Shown: one piece after another, positions 12,184 to 23,421 of the stretch
How positions within the stretch are numbered: position 1 is the stretch's first letter
Layout of the letters: each line of letters opens with the position of its first letter
Assembly: GCA_029891385.1 (NCBI GenBank)
Contig: CM057228.1
Location: forward strand, 30,136,214-30,200,213
Length of the DNA stretch: 64,000 nucleotides
Source: Erythroxylum novogranatense
Lineage: Eukaryota > Streptophyta > Magnoliopsida > Malpighiales > Erythroxylaceae
Direction of reading: 5' to 3'
Program-made: the position numbers and the translations under genes
Notes under the pieces: model-generated
What the model was told of the DNA's origin: nothing
What the model saw: only the letters and a program-made list of their open reading frames with translations
The model's database searches: none

Positions 12184-12549
12184 GTGTATATCAATATGTA
12201 TCAATTGTAAAGGTTTGTGAGTGTTTTGTTAATTGAAATGAGCCCCAATGGCTCAAAGTGAAATGGGTTGCAATTGAAATGCATAAGAAATGGAATTGGG
12301 CCCTATTTGACTAATGACACTGTATTGATCGTAATGTGTTGAAAACAATGTTTTATCGACTTGTGAATTGATTTGGCTCAAATTGAAAATGGATTTTTGC
12401 ATTTGTTAATGCTTCTTTCTTTTTTTTTAAAAAAAAAGAGGGTACCAATTATTGACTGATTGAGTGATCTAGTATGCCACCCTCGCGGGTCACGAGCTCG
12501 GATATCACTGTCGTATCGGGTTCGGGTCTTGCGGGAGTGGGATGCTACA
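12184..12549 (+). mobile_element. TEK2 LTR, 3' end
   Basis: This continues the LTR interrupted at 9913, beginning with the second copy of GTGTA and ending GGATGCTACA at 12549. Retrotransposon coding sequence of another lineage begins at once, so 12549 is an insertion boundary. If TEK2 inserted with a 5-bp duplication, the right copy should be AGAAA (12550-12554). Contains a GAGCCCCAATGGCTC hairpin near 12240. Confidence 0.7.
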
Positions 12550-13180
12550 AGAAATGAATCAACATGACTCACAGGGTGAGCAACGTCCTGCCTGGAGCCT
12601 ATTTATTGATGGGTCATCCAATGCTGAGGGATGCGGAGCAAGAGTGGTATTGATCAGCCCACACCGGGAAGAAAAGGTGGAGTATGCTCTCCAGTTAGAA
12701 TTTAGAGCGTCCAATAACGAGGCAGAATACGAAGCTCTAATAGCTGGCCTCCAGTTGGCAAGAGAGATGGGGGTAAAGCATCTGAAGGTGTACAACGATA
12801 GCCAAATAGTAGTTGGTCAAGTCACTGGGCAGTATGACGCCAAGGGGAACAACATGATCAAGTATCTGGAATTGATAAAATAGGAGTTGAGTAATTTTGA
12901 GCAATACTCGGTCAGCAGGATAGAACGGACACAAAATGCTCAGGCAGATGCACTTTCCAAGATGGCTTCCGATCAAAATGCCAGGAACAACATCTTGGTC
13001 GAGCGTCTCAACCAACCTAGCATTCAGAAGGCTACTGAAGTCCTTCAAACAGATGAACGGTCAAATTGGATGGAGCCGATCAGGCAGTATCTTCTTAAGG
13101 GAACACAACCGATGGAAGCTTTGGAGGCTAGGAAACTAAGGGTAAAGGCGACTGAATATGTGATTATCAATGACATTTAG
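12550..13180 (+). pseudogene. Tat-lineage Ty3/gypsy RNase H remnant
   Basis: The frame reads WSLFIDGSSN, then a region with NNEAEYEALIAGLQLA and HLKVYNDSQIVVGQ, which are the Asp/Glu/Asp catalytic blocks of the RNase H found in Tat/Ogre-type pol. After an in-frame TAG at 12881-12883 it continues SNFEQYSVSRIERTQNAQADALSKMAS, containing the last catalytic Asp block, up to a TAG at 13178-13180. The whole piece stays in one frame and is broken by stops, not frameshifts. Reverse transcriptase, protease and gag are absent because the TEK2 LTR joins at 12549. It is non-functional. Confidence 0.85.
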
Positions 13181-13841
13181 TACAAGCGTTCTTATGACTG
13201 GCTGCCAGAAGAATAGCAATCTGTCTCACCAGCCGACCGAGCAGCTAAAATTGTGAGCCATCCCATTCCCTTTGCTCAATGGGGAATGGACATACTGGGT
13301 CCTTTTCTTCTTGGTCCGGGATAGAAGAAGTTTTTGATAGTGGCTGTCGAATACTTCACTAAACGGGTAGAAGCGAAAGCGGTCGCCACCACCACTGAAC
13401 AGAAAATTGAAAACTTCGTCCGCAAAAATATACTGAGCCATTTTGGGATGCCTATGATTTTGGTTATAGACAATGGTCTGCAGTTTGATAACGACAAGTT
13501 CAAAGATTTCTGTGAACGACTGAAGATAAGGCTCCAGTTGACTTAAGTCGCCCATCCTCAAAGTAATGGTCTAGCGGGGAATACTAACAAGAAGATAATG
13601 AGTACTCTCAAGAACCACTTAGATGGACGAAGTAGATGAAGTGTTGTGGGTGTACAGAACAACCCCAAACGGGGCCACGGGTGAGACACCATTCAGAATG
13701 ACCTTCGGGGCAAAGGCCTTAGTCCCAGTAGAAGTAGTACTGCATAACCAGCGGGTCTCGAGTTACGAAGAAGAAAGGAATGATGAAGCCCTCGTCATCG
13801 TCAATAAAGGGGTTTCAAATTTCTTGGAAAGAAAAATCTAA
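13181..13841 (+). pseudogene. Tat-lineage Ty3/gypsy integrase remnant
   Basis: In the RNase H frame, HPIPFAQWGMDILGPF (first catalytic Asp block) is followed by KKFLIVAVEYFTKRVEAKA and ILSHFGMPMILVIDNGLQFDND, where the second Asp sits. Then HPQSNGLAGNTNKKIM covers the region of the catalytic Glu, apparently lost. From 13623 a shifted frame gives DEVDEVLWVYRTTPNGATGETPFRMTFG, the usual C-terminal part. In-frame stops are TAG at 13178, 13214 and 13322 and TAA at 13544, plus a frameshift near 13615. The zinc-binding HHCC part seems deleted. Not functional. Confidence 0.85.
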
Positions 13842-13865
13842 CTAAATTGGGCAAGAGGAGAAAAT

Positions 13866-14300
13866 TATACTAACCGCTCGGCCTCCACACCACTCGGCCA
13901 GGTTTCCAAGACAGGATCTTGGAACCAGGCGATGCCAAGAACCAAAATCTTGGATCGCTCGGCCCCTACATCGCTCGGCCAGGTTGTCAAGACAGGATCT
14001 TGGAACCAGGCGATACCAAGAACCAAAATCTTGGATTGCTCGACCCATACATCGCTCGGCCAGGTTGCCAAGACAGGATTTTGGAACCAGGCGATGCCAA
14101 GAGCCAAAATCTTGGATCGCTCGGCCTCTACATCGCTCGGCCAGGTTGCCAAGACAGGATCTCGGAACCAGGCGATGCCAAGAGCCAAAATCTTGGATCG
14201 CTCGGCTTCTACATTGCTCGGTCAGGTTGTCAAGACAGGACCTTGGAACTAGGAGATTCCAAAAGCCAAAATCTTGGATCGCTCGGCCAAATTCTCTTGT
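13866..14300 (+). repeat. 81-bp tandem repeats downstream of Tat pol
   Basis: CTCGGCCAGGTT-like anchors recur at 13893, 13974, 14055, 14136 and 14217, an exact 81-bp period. Each unit contains AAGACAGGATCTTGGAACC and AAAATCTTGGATCGCTCGG. Because 81 is a multiple of 3, repetitive open frames appear on both strands; I regard none as a gene. Tandem repeats between pol and the 3' LTR are common in Tat/Ogre elements. The following bases to 14503 are spacer before the antisense ORF. Confidence 0.9.
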
Positions 14301-14503
14301 CTCGATCGACCATGGCTCTCTCAAACCCTACAACCAATCGACGCACATCAAGTGCACTCGTTCACTACCTATTATTTGAAAAGATCGTCCAATCTTAACA
14401 CGACAAATAAAGAAGGTAATGAAAAATAAAAGTAAGAATTCTATTTCCTTGAATTAATGTTCTGGTCATAAGCCCGACCAGATGAGCCTTGAGAAGGGGA
14501 AAA

Positions 14504-15152
14504 TCATTTTGATCCTTCGGTGGGAGAAGAAGGGCCAGCAGCGGGATCAGAAGGAGAAGTCGATGGAGAGACATCCATTTCCTCATCTGAACTCAGGTCT
14601 AGCATCTCATCCGGCAAGACCTCTTTTTCCTTTTCAGCTATCTCTCTCATCTCCTCAAGTGAAAGGCCGAGCTCAAAGGGAAGCATCAGCTCAGCATAAT
14701 CCTCGAAGGAAGGACCATCTGACCCGTTAGGGAGGCAAACACTGTGGAAGCTCCTCAAGATGGAAAGAGCCAAGTCGCAAGCAAATTCCAGACACTCCTT
14801 GTACAAATATCGCTCTTTCCATCGCTTGATCGCTTCGACCCTCTGCTCCTTGACGGAGTCTTGTAGCTCCAGCAGTTTCTTCTTGGCCTTCATTTTATCT
14901 GTCACTGCCTCATGACAGTCATGGAGGGCTTTCAAACGAAGCTCCTCCTCTACTCTCGCCTTTGTAGTGGCATCGAGCACCTTTTTCCTTAGGCCCTCAA
15001 TACGGAGCTGTAACACCCAGCATTCACTTTCCAGCTCACCCCTGGAAACAATCACTCTACTCCTCTCCTCCTCCCCCGAAGCAAGTTGAGCTCTCAAAAC
15101 GCTCTTCTCTTCCTCTCCTCCAGTGAAGAGAGTTGAGCTCGAAAGACGTCCT
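14504..15152 (-). pseudogene. Tat antisense ORF, C-terminal coiled-coil part
   Basis: On the minus strand, opposite to pol, the frame runs from the TEK3 junction to a stop at 14504-14506. It begins RAQLSSLEER, is rich in Glu/Lys/Arg (EERSRVIVSRGELE, LDATTKARVEEELRLKA, DKMKAKKKLLELQDSVKEQ) and ends in an acidic, Ser/Pro-rich tail. That profile, a long coiled coil then acidic tail, fits the plant 'putative gypsy type transposon' proteins encoded antisense in some Tat elements. The upstream part lies at 35485-37270, beyond the 20.3 kb insertion. A frameshift occurs near 15110. The biological role of these proteins is unknown. Confidence 0.75.
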
Positions 15153-18100
15153 TGTAGCACCCCCTTACCATAGAATATGTATTGGGACGCCCGTAGGTCA
15201 TTCCGATACACACCCGACGATAAGGGTGCGCTACGAAACAAACTAACACTCCACATGGCATCCAAGTATCATAATGCATTACTATGAAATTCACTAATTT
15301 TTGGAACCATAAAATTTTCATTTCATAACCTCAAGCAATAAATAATACAACGGGTAGTTTCTGTACATGTCTCCAAAAGAAAAATCAAACAAAAAGCTAG
15401 CTAGGTCATCCTTCCAAAAAGTGCCAGCTGACCAACCTGTGTGCCATAACTTCTCTTGCCAACTCAATCTACACAGCAGGAAAAGTCTCTTCGGAGCTAT
15501 GAGTCTACTATCTCGGTCCTGAAAAATAATTTGCAATTTTGGGTGAGTTTGTGAACTCAGTGAGGAACCATCATCGATGGTTCACCCAATTCATGCATAT
15601 ACACAAGATAACATGATTCACATAGTTATATCATCAAAACACATTCGAAGTACCACATGATTATCACGATATCACCAAAAGAAACCAATTCAAATGCACA
15701 TGAAATACGATGTGACGCTTTTCCAATTTATTACGTTGTTGTGGATCGAAGCGCTGAAACCGTCCCTTAAAGGGCGATAATCGGTGAGCCATAGGCTCTA
15801 AATCATCGTGGACTCAAGGCCCAATCACGTTGAGCTTAAAGCTCGTCATCGCCCGTCACAACCGCCAATTCTCGATCATGCAATTATGTATTTAATGCAA
15901 ATGTCCAAATAGCCAAATATCCCATTTAACATATTCACATATGTCAATCCCAAGTAATCACATGAAAATCAATTATAGCACTTCGATATTTCATTCCAAA
16001 TATTTAAGACACCCATGGTCCGAAATCAATCAAAATCAAATATACATATTCCCATCCATTATCTCCACAGTTGTATAAGTACGAAATATAACCAAATAAT
16101 AATTGAGGAACCATCTAGGTTACTCACCTAATAACTTTCGAGCTAATGCCGGGAAGTCTCTGCCAAGTCCGTGGATCTACGGTCCAACTGAGCCTCTATA
16201 GCAATTAAAATAGGTAAACATTACCAACTGTATAGTTAGAATGACCAAACAATGCACATGGAATAATTAAAACGTGTATAATGCATGTTCATGGCATTCC
16301 CGGCCCTAATCCAAATTTTTCCCATCATAAAAATTCCATCTACAAATTAGAAAGCTATAGCCACTGACGGCACCCAATTTGGACCTCAATCGGCCAAAAA
16401 ATAACTAAAATAGTGATCACCGGACAATTACCTGGGACCACGTCAATTTACCGTCTAAAAATTTTCAATTTCTCATAAAATAAAATTCAATATGTTACAA
16501 ATCCGATGCCTCAAGAATCAGGTCAATCGGACGTCGGACGGAAAAGAAATTGACAAAAGAATTAAACAAAACCATTAAAATGATTAAACCCCGTCACTAG
16601 GGCGAGCAGGCGTCACCCTAGTGATGGGCGACTTATTCCACCCCATCGCTAGGGCGATGCTCGTCACCCTAGTGATGGGCGACTTTTTCCACCCCATTGC
16701 TAGGGCAACGCCCGTCACCCTAACGATGGGCGAGTTTCCGCCCACTGCTTCCCTTTTTCTCCTAATTTTTAATCCAACTTTCAATACCCATAACTCCTAG
16801 CATACAAATCAGAAAAATACAAATTATACCTTGTTGGAAAGAGCATAAAAAGCTCTACAATTCTCAAGAAGACCATAAAAATCAATTCCAACCCTAAAGG
16901 TGTCAAATATCCCATCAAAGCTACTGCCTACTCAAAATGTATCAACACAGGACAGTATCTTGCTAATTCAAGAACTCACTGATTATTCAGCCAAAAATTA
17001 CCACATAAATATTCTCAACAAGTTCACAATTTCATCTACAACTTTCATGAACAACCCAAAATCAAATTCCATTGATAACCAAGTCAATTAATTCCCTCAA
17101 TGTTGCTGTCTCTGAAACCATTCAATTTGAGCAGTAAACTTATAACAAACATAACTCCCTGTACACAAGTCAGAAAAATCAGAAATTTTTATCCCTGAAA
17201 AGATAAAACCTCAAACTTCAATTATTCCTGAAATAACCAAACTCCAATTCAGCCTCTAACAATTTCAAATGTGTTATGAAAGTTACTGACCTAATCAGCA
17301 CTTAACATCACAATGTAAGTTCAACTTTTGAAATTCCATATCTCCCACATATGATTTCCAAAAATTACATGCCATACACCAATTTCAAGATCAATGTGTC
17401 ATCTAAAACTCTTCAGTAGACCCCTAAAACCAGTTCAGTTCACAAAAATTACTAAAATTACTCCAAAACAGAATGTACACCAAATTTGTTAATCCAGCTA
17501 GGTTTCACTCAATACATAACAACAGTCAATAGTTATCAGGCCATAACTCCTAATATACAACTCGAAAAATATCAAGATCAGTGGAAATGGAAAGCTAACT
17601 CAATATGCTACAACTTTCATGAAGACTCTTTTCCCAAATTCCATATCAATTAATTTATAAAAATCAGCAAAACTCATAGGTTAAGGTTTGATTCATCGCT
17701 CACGAGCAATAAAACAAGAACTTCCCATGCAAAATTTCGACCCTCTAACATTACAATTCAACAACTATTTCACACTAAATTGAAACCAACATCTCAAAGT
17801 TTCATTGGGCACAAACCTTACCTCATTTTCACACCTACGCAGTTAGTTATGATCAAAACATTCCAATAGGTCAAAACTCAATTTTCAGCTTTCCAACTAC
17901 TACCTATCTCCTATCACTTCTAATATCAATAACACATCACTAAGCATCCATTTCTACCTCTAATTCACCCATAAACTCATCACAAAATTATTAACAACAT
18001 TTGTATCACATACTTTAACTACCAAAAGCATAAAAACAAACATCAAATCTCACCTTAACAAGGTCAAGCTCTAGTTTTTCTCAAACCTTCAAATTCACAC

Positions 18101-18884
18101 TAACTTCTCAACCTTTTCCAAAACCCATGGCTAGCACAACAACCATGCATATCATCATCTTCTCAAGGAGTTAGTTTGGTCTATGTGTGGAGAGAAGCAA
18201 GCAAGGAACCAAAGCAAACCTTCTTGTCTTGTATGGAATGAGAATAAGGAAATTCAAAGGAGGAGAAGCACACCAAGGAAAGAAGCAAGGTTTCGGACGA
18301 TGCAAAGGGAGAATTAGCCTTTTCAAATAATTCATATGCTAAAAGAAACAAAGACAAGGTCGTGGATGATAGATACAAAAGACAAACATAGTAAATTCTA
18401 GAAGCCACTTGGCTTTAGGTCAATAAAATACAATTTATCCTAATCCAATTTAATTAAGTACTAATTCCAATTAATCTCTAATCATGGAATTAGAATATTA
18501 TTCTAACATTATTTATTCAATAAACCCATGCCATTAGGCAATCCCTTTTCAGCTCAGAAAAGGCTCACTCGATCATCATTGAATTTTTCGATCCGCATGA
18601 ACCCCGAAAAATTCCAGAAAAATTCTCATAAATCCCAAAAAATGTAAAACATTTAATGGCGACTCAAATAATTTTTCAAACACAATTACCCCTTAAATTG
18701 CACAAAGAGTCTCAATTTGAAACCTAAGTTTAAAATGTCATGAATGCATGTATACTATGTGCATGTGCAACCAATCGTTAATCATGGAGGCTATATGTCA
18801 GATGTTCATACCGAGATTCAATTCAATACGCCTAACCCATCCCAAATTACCAAAATACCCTTCCTATTGGAGATGGATGTTACA
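15153..18884 (-). mobile_element. TEK3 LTR A (3' LTR), 3732 bp
   Basis: On the minus strand it runs TGTAACATCC ... GGTGCTACA. It is nearly identical to LTRs B and C except at short clustered differences, for example 17689-17717, where B and C agree and A differs at CTG and CAG sites. It contains degenerate subrepeats (about 16780-17700), 51-bp hairpin repeats, GAGC..GCTC hairpins at 15786 and 15832, and a palindrome-bearing patch near 15575 (CCATCATCGATGG). The 75-codon ORF at 18181-18408 recurs in all three LTRs only because the LTRs are copies. Confidence 0.92.
16592..16742 (-). repeat. 51-bp hairpin tandem repeats in TEK3 LTRs
   Basis: Three units of 51 bp (GATGGGCGA at 16623, 16674 and 16725) each contain CATCGCTAGGGCGATG and CACCCTAGTGATGGG, which are mutually complementary and can fold back. 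Copies lie at about 24853-25013 and 33190-33348 in LTRs B and C. The period is 17 codons, so repetitive ORFs result. The patch is GC-rich inside AT-rich LTR. Confidence 0.85.
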
Positions 18885-18897
18885 ATTCTCCTCCTAA
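18885..18897 (-). other. Polypurine tract of TEK3 unit 1
   Basis: Minus-strand TTAGGAGGAGAAT directly precedes the TGTAACATCC start of LTR A. Upstream on that strand is GACGAAATTTTTATT, the usual end of a Tekay-type polyprotein frame. Confidence 0.88.
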
Positions 18898-18904
18898 TAA
18901 AAAT

Positions 18905-19440
18905 TTCGTCCCCAAATTCTTACCGTTGATCGAAAAGATGAGGATATCGTCTCCTCATATGCTCCTCGGTCTCCCAAGTAGCTTCCTCAACGAATGATTC
19001 CTCCAGAGAACCTTCACTAAAGGAATACTCTTATTCCTCAACTGCTTCACCTGTGACTGACAATCAGACGGCCTCCACATAACTCAGATTGCTAGAGATC
19101 TCAATTTCTGAGCCGGAATCACATGAGTCGGATCGACCGATATCTCATGAGCATACTCACATGGAAGACGCCATGCAATCGAGACATCTCACTCTAAGAA
19201 AGCTAGCTCAGAGGCCAAAGGTCCTATCCTCTCAAGGATCTCATATGGACCAATGTACCTAGGGCTTAACTTACCCTTTTCCCGAATCTCAAGACACCAC
19301 GCCACGGAGACACCCGTAGAACACTCTAACGCCCACATTGTACTCAATGTCCCTCCTATGCCGATCCACAAACTCTTCTCTTTCATCCCGAGCCGCTTGA
19401 TGCGACTCAATTAGTTTCACCTTATCCATCAGATCCTGAA
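18905..19440 (-). pseudogene. TEK3 unit 1: integrase C-terminus and chromodomain remnant
   Basis: The minus strand encodes GKLSPRYIGPYEILERIGPLA (about 19195-19290), the integrase C-terminal segment. Nearer the PPT there are pieces matching the unit 2 chromodomain (EEATWETEEHMR-like, around 18960-18990). Several frame changes interrupt it. A chromodomain binds modified histone tails and directs integration in chromoviruses; its presence places TEK3 in that clade. As assembled it could not make an intact protein. Confidence 0.75.
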
Positions 19441-19444
19441 TCAC

Positions 19445-20286
19445 TCAGACCTCAATCATCCTCACACCCTCTTCATCCCAATACAACGGCGATCTACACT
19501 TGCCGCCCATACAAAGGCTCCTCGATGGTGCCATCCCGATGCTACCGTGATAATGGTTGTTGTATGCAAACTCAATCGAGGCTAAACATCGATCCCACGC
19601 CCCTCGAACTCCAATACACAGGCCGTAGCATATCCTCAACAGCCTTAATCGCCCTCTCACTCGCCCATCTGCTCAAGGATGAAATGTCAGATCGAATTCA
19701 ACCTAGTACCCATAGCAGATCGCAAACTCGCCAGAATCTCGAAGTAAATCGGGATCCTCGTCGACACTATCGACATCGGGACCCCATACGCCTCACTATC
19801 TCTCGCCACATACTTCGGGGCAACCGATCCATAGTATTGTTCTCCTCATCGGCAAGAAATGGGCCGATTTAGTCAACCGTCCACGATGACCCAGATAGCA
19901 TCATCGCCGCTCGGTGTCCTAGGCAAACCCATAATGAAATCCATGGTAATTGCTCCCATTTCCACTCCGGAATGGGCAACGAATGGAGCTTCCCTATCGG
20001 AGCCCGTGCTCACTCTTAACTCCGCTTGGCACGCCAAACATCTAGATACAAACTCCGCTACCTGCTTCTTCATGCCAGGCCACCAGAAATGTTGCTTAAG
20101 AGTGTTATACATCTTGGTAGTACCAGGATGCATAGTATAAGTAGCCATATGAGCCTCCTCCAATATCTCTCGCCTCAGATCATCCACATCAGGCACACAA
20201 AGCCTCTGTCCCATCCATAAAGTCTCATCTCTCAACTCAAACTCGTAACTCAATCGCCTTTTACTCTCTCCATCGGGCCTCACCAT
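19445..20286 (-). pseudogene. TEK3 unit 1: integrase remnant
   Basis: Reading from 20286, the frame has the HHCC zinc motif (EEAHMATYTMHPG ... SRCLAC) and the first catalytic Asp (MDFIMGLPRTP). The core then continues in other frames to about 19445, with an AWDRCLASIEFAYNNHYH block. Compared with unit 2 at 27845-28567, CTG triplets are repeatedly seen as CG or TCG here, for example 19711-19735 against 27989-28013, and these changes create most of the frameshifts. Non-functional as assembled. Confidence 0.85.
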
Positions 20287-20479
20287 AACAGATCCTTGTC
20301 CCGAACTCTCCCGATCCCGCCCAAGAGCATCGGTCTCGCCTCAAAGTAGCCAATAAGACTCCATCCTGCCCAGATTCATCTCAACATTCAAAGCCCTCAA
20401 TCAATCAAGTTAGGCAACCTCATTGCTCAATCGAGCCGATTAGTATGTGACTTCCTACTTAGAGCATCACCACTACATT

Positions 20480-21750
20480 GGCTTTTCCCGGTGATACTCG
20501 ATAAGACACCATAGTCCTTCAACAACTCAAGCCACCTCCTCTCGCCTCAAATTCAATTCTCTCTGCTCAAGAATATCGCAAACTTTATGATCGGTGAAGA
20601 TCCGAAGGTCTCACTATACGTAATGCCTCCAAATCTTCAAAGCAAACGCCATCGCAGCTAACTCCAAATCATGAACAGATAGTTTACCTCGTGAGACCTC
20701 AACTGCCTCGAGGCATAAGCATTGACTCGCCATGCCGCATCGTAACACACCCCAATCCTCGATGCGATGCATCATCAGATACCTCAAATCCTCCAGTCCC
20801 CAGATGGAATAGCCAACACCGGCAAGAGTCAACCGATGTTTCACTCCTCAAAGCTCTTCCGACACTCCTCACTCCATCTAAATGGCACATTCTTCCTCGA
20901 AGTTTTTTCAGAGGCGTAAATCAATGAAAACCTCGACAAACCTCCGTAATAACCGCTAATCCGAGGAAACTCCAATCTCGACACATTCCTAGGAGCCTCC
21001 CACTTCAAAGATCGCCTCAACCTTACTTGGATCCACCAATACCTCTCCAAATACTATATGCCCCAAAAATATCACCGATCCAGCCAAAATTCACATTTAC
21101 TAAACTTGCATACAACTGCTCTCCTCATCGCTCTGTAACACAATCCTCAAATGCTCACTATGCTCCCGTCTGCTCTCTCGAATACACTAGAATGTCATCA
21201 ATAAAGACAATAACAACCGGTCCAGTAGGCTGAAATACCTTATTCATCAAGGCCATGAAGGTCGCCGGGCATTAGTCAACCCAAACGACATCACTAGAAA
21301 CTCGAAATGCCCATACCGCTCCTCAAGGCACTCTTAGCACATCGCCTCTGCAATCTTCAATCGATAGTAACCAGATCGCATATCTAACTTGGTGAATACC
21401 GAGCCCCTCGCAATCGATCAAATAAGTCATCGATCCTAGGCAAGGATACTCATTCTTCATCGTCACCCATTCAACGCTCAGAATCGATGCACGCCCTCAA
21501 AGTCCCATCCTTTTCTTCACAAACAAAACCGGAGCTCCCACGGTGAAACACTAGGTCCGATAAATCCTTCTCCAAAGAACTCCTGAATCGAACCTTCAAC
21601 TCCTCAATTCCACAAAGCCATCCTATATGGAGGTATAGATATAGAGCTGTACTGAACGAGGTCAATAGTAAACTCGCCTCCCGATCCGCGGCAAACCCCA
21701 GAACTCATCAGAAACACATCCGGGAATTCCCTAACCACGGAATATCCTCA
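20480..21750 (-). pseudogene. TEK3 unit 1: reverse transcriptase and RNase H remnant
   Basis: The catalytic FIDD box of reverse transcriptase is at about 21190-21204 on the minus strand. RT thumb pieces (APRNVSRLEFPRISGYYGGLSRFSLI) and RNase H pieces ([21 protein letters not shown]) follow at 20614-21050. Upstream RT fragments (EEKDGTLRACIDSE) are at 21471-21665. Order matches unit 2, but the reading is broken into many frames. Confidence 0.82.
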
Positions 21751-22039
21751 AGCCTCTGCTCCAACTCTAGTGTCAACCACATGAGCCGATATGCCTCACG
21801 CCTCCCTACATCAATCTCGTGGCACTAAGAAAGAGATCATCCGGCCGGTACAACCCGACTAACTCCTCTCAACACCGCCTAGTCGACCAGAGACTCCAAA
21901 ACAACCTCCTTGGTATAACACCCCATAATAGCCCTATGGGCCGTCACCACCCATCCCTAGAATGACATCAATCTCTCTCGAGGTAATACTACGAGGTCCG
22001 CCTCAAGATCGCTGATCAACTGGATCGAGCATCCCCGCA

Positions 22040-23349
22040 CCTCTCCTAATGCAAGAGTAATACCTAGAGGTGTACTCACCTCTAGCCCATACCGTAACAT
22101 CTCCCGATCCCCATGCAATCTACATGCCATATAAGGTGCAATAAAGAATGCGTGGATCCAGATCCAAAGAATGCAAATGCCTCAATATCGAGATGAGAAG
22201 CATACCACCACAACATCGGGAATCTGGGCCTCCCGCCTCGTCATGGCATATATTCGGCTCGATCGTGGTCGGCCGCCCACCTCACCGCCTAAAGGATCCT
22301 CACCACTCGCCCTCAGCATGATCCACGCCGATCCACCCACTTACTCACAGATCAGAGTATTACTCCCACGGCCATTTCCCGCAGACCGAGCTCCCAAAGT
22401 AGGCAAGCGCCCTGAACTGTGATCCATGGAGCCAGATTAAGGCAAGCTCCAAATAATCGCCAACACTCTCCAAAGTGCCTCTTCTCACAGTGCTCATGTA
22501 ATGGAGGAATCGCCAAAACCTCGCCATCGCCGCCATCGCCACCTGCATAAATCTCCTCTCGTCTAAAACCTCGACCGTTCGATCCTCCTCAAGATCTAAA
22601 GGTCCCGCTCACGCCGCTAAAACTCCTACCAGAGCCGCCTCGATCGTCACTAACTCTCTTCCTCTCGACCCCGACCCATCTCCGATCGTCTCGCCTCACT
22701 ATCCGCTTCTACTCACAAAGCAGCAGCTCAACTCTATAAAGAGCCCATATCGAACGGGCCATCCGCACGAATCTCCAAATTCAGCCCCATCTCAAACCTC
22801 CGACACTGCATCTCTCAAGAGAAACCACAAGAGTCAGACACCCCATCAACTCATTAAACCTCACCTCGCATCGCCATCACATCCTACCTCGCCTCACCCA
22901 AGAAATTCCTCATCTTCATTTCCAGATACACTGGGCATATAATTATCTCTGAAAGCCCTCGTAAAATCTGCCCATGTCAAGAAGCAAGGCCCGTGGTACC
23001 GCCGGAACAGCCTTCCACCATGTATAAGCGGGGCCCCGCAGAAGAGATATCGCATAATCGAACCTCTCATCGTTCATGATTCATCCGGTCGAGAACTCTC
23101 TCGGTCCTCTCCAAACCAACTCTCACCTCAGCAGGTCTCAGATCGCCATAGAAATCTCATGTACCGCCACGCAAAGAAATCATATCTCCTCTCCCGTCTA
23201 ACGGGAACTCTAGGAGGCAACTCCTCAGATCGAGACATCGAGGACTCTCTACTAGCTCCAACAGATCCCTGGTCAGCTGGTTGATCTATCTGATCACCAA
23301 ATACGGAAGACCTATATAAAAAAACAGGAACTCTGCTCAGTTTCTGCAT
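22040..23349 (-). pseudogene. TEK3 unit 1: gag and protease remnant
   Basis: The Met at 23349 starts a frame with VFGDQIDQPADQGSVGASRES and ELPPRVPVRRERRYDFFAWRYMRFL, probably the gag N-terminus just inside the PBS. A CX2-like zinc-knuckle block (CEKRHFGECW in a composite reading) lies near 22470-22530. Pieces matching the unit 2 protease lie toward 22040-22160. The nucleocapsid and protease readings are heavily frameshifted. Gag packages element RNA; this copy cannot. Confidence 0.68.
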
Positions 23350-23400
23350 TTCTCACAATAATTCAAGCCTAATTATGTCCTAGTCCCAACAGATGCCAAG

Positions 23401-23416
23401 CCATGCTCTGATACCA
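23401..23416 (-). other. Primer binding site of TEK3 unit 1
   Basis: Minus strand TGGTATCAGAGCATGG lies five bases inside LTR B, matching initiator tRNA-Met. At the equivalent place beside LTR C (31741-31757) it is damaged: CTCTGATACCACC has become CTCGATATTATT. Confidence 0.88.
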
Positions 23417-23421
23417 CCTAA

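Noticed and set aside
13866..14300. CRISPR-like array
   Set aside because: The whole 81-bp unit repeats, with no unique spacers, and the context is a plant retrotransposon.
13842..14324. 160-codon minus-strand ORF and overlapping plus-strand ORFs as possible repeat protein genes
   Set aside because: They arise from an 81-bp tandem repeat whose period is a multiple of 3; several frames on both strands stay open equally and no domain is visible.
16584..16784. ORF with ITRVT..ALAMGW repeats (also 24845 and 33161)
   Set aside because: Produced by the 51-bp hairpin minirepeats in the LTRs.
16900..17091. 63-codon ORF also found at 25161 and 33501
   Set aside because: Same explanation: copies within LTRs A, B and C, low-complexity Asn/Ser/Ile content.
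18181..18408. 75-codon ORF conserved three times (also 26445-26672 and 34776-35003)
   Set aside because: It lies in the three TEK3 LTR copies; conservation reflects recent LTR identity, and no domain or coding bias is evident.
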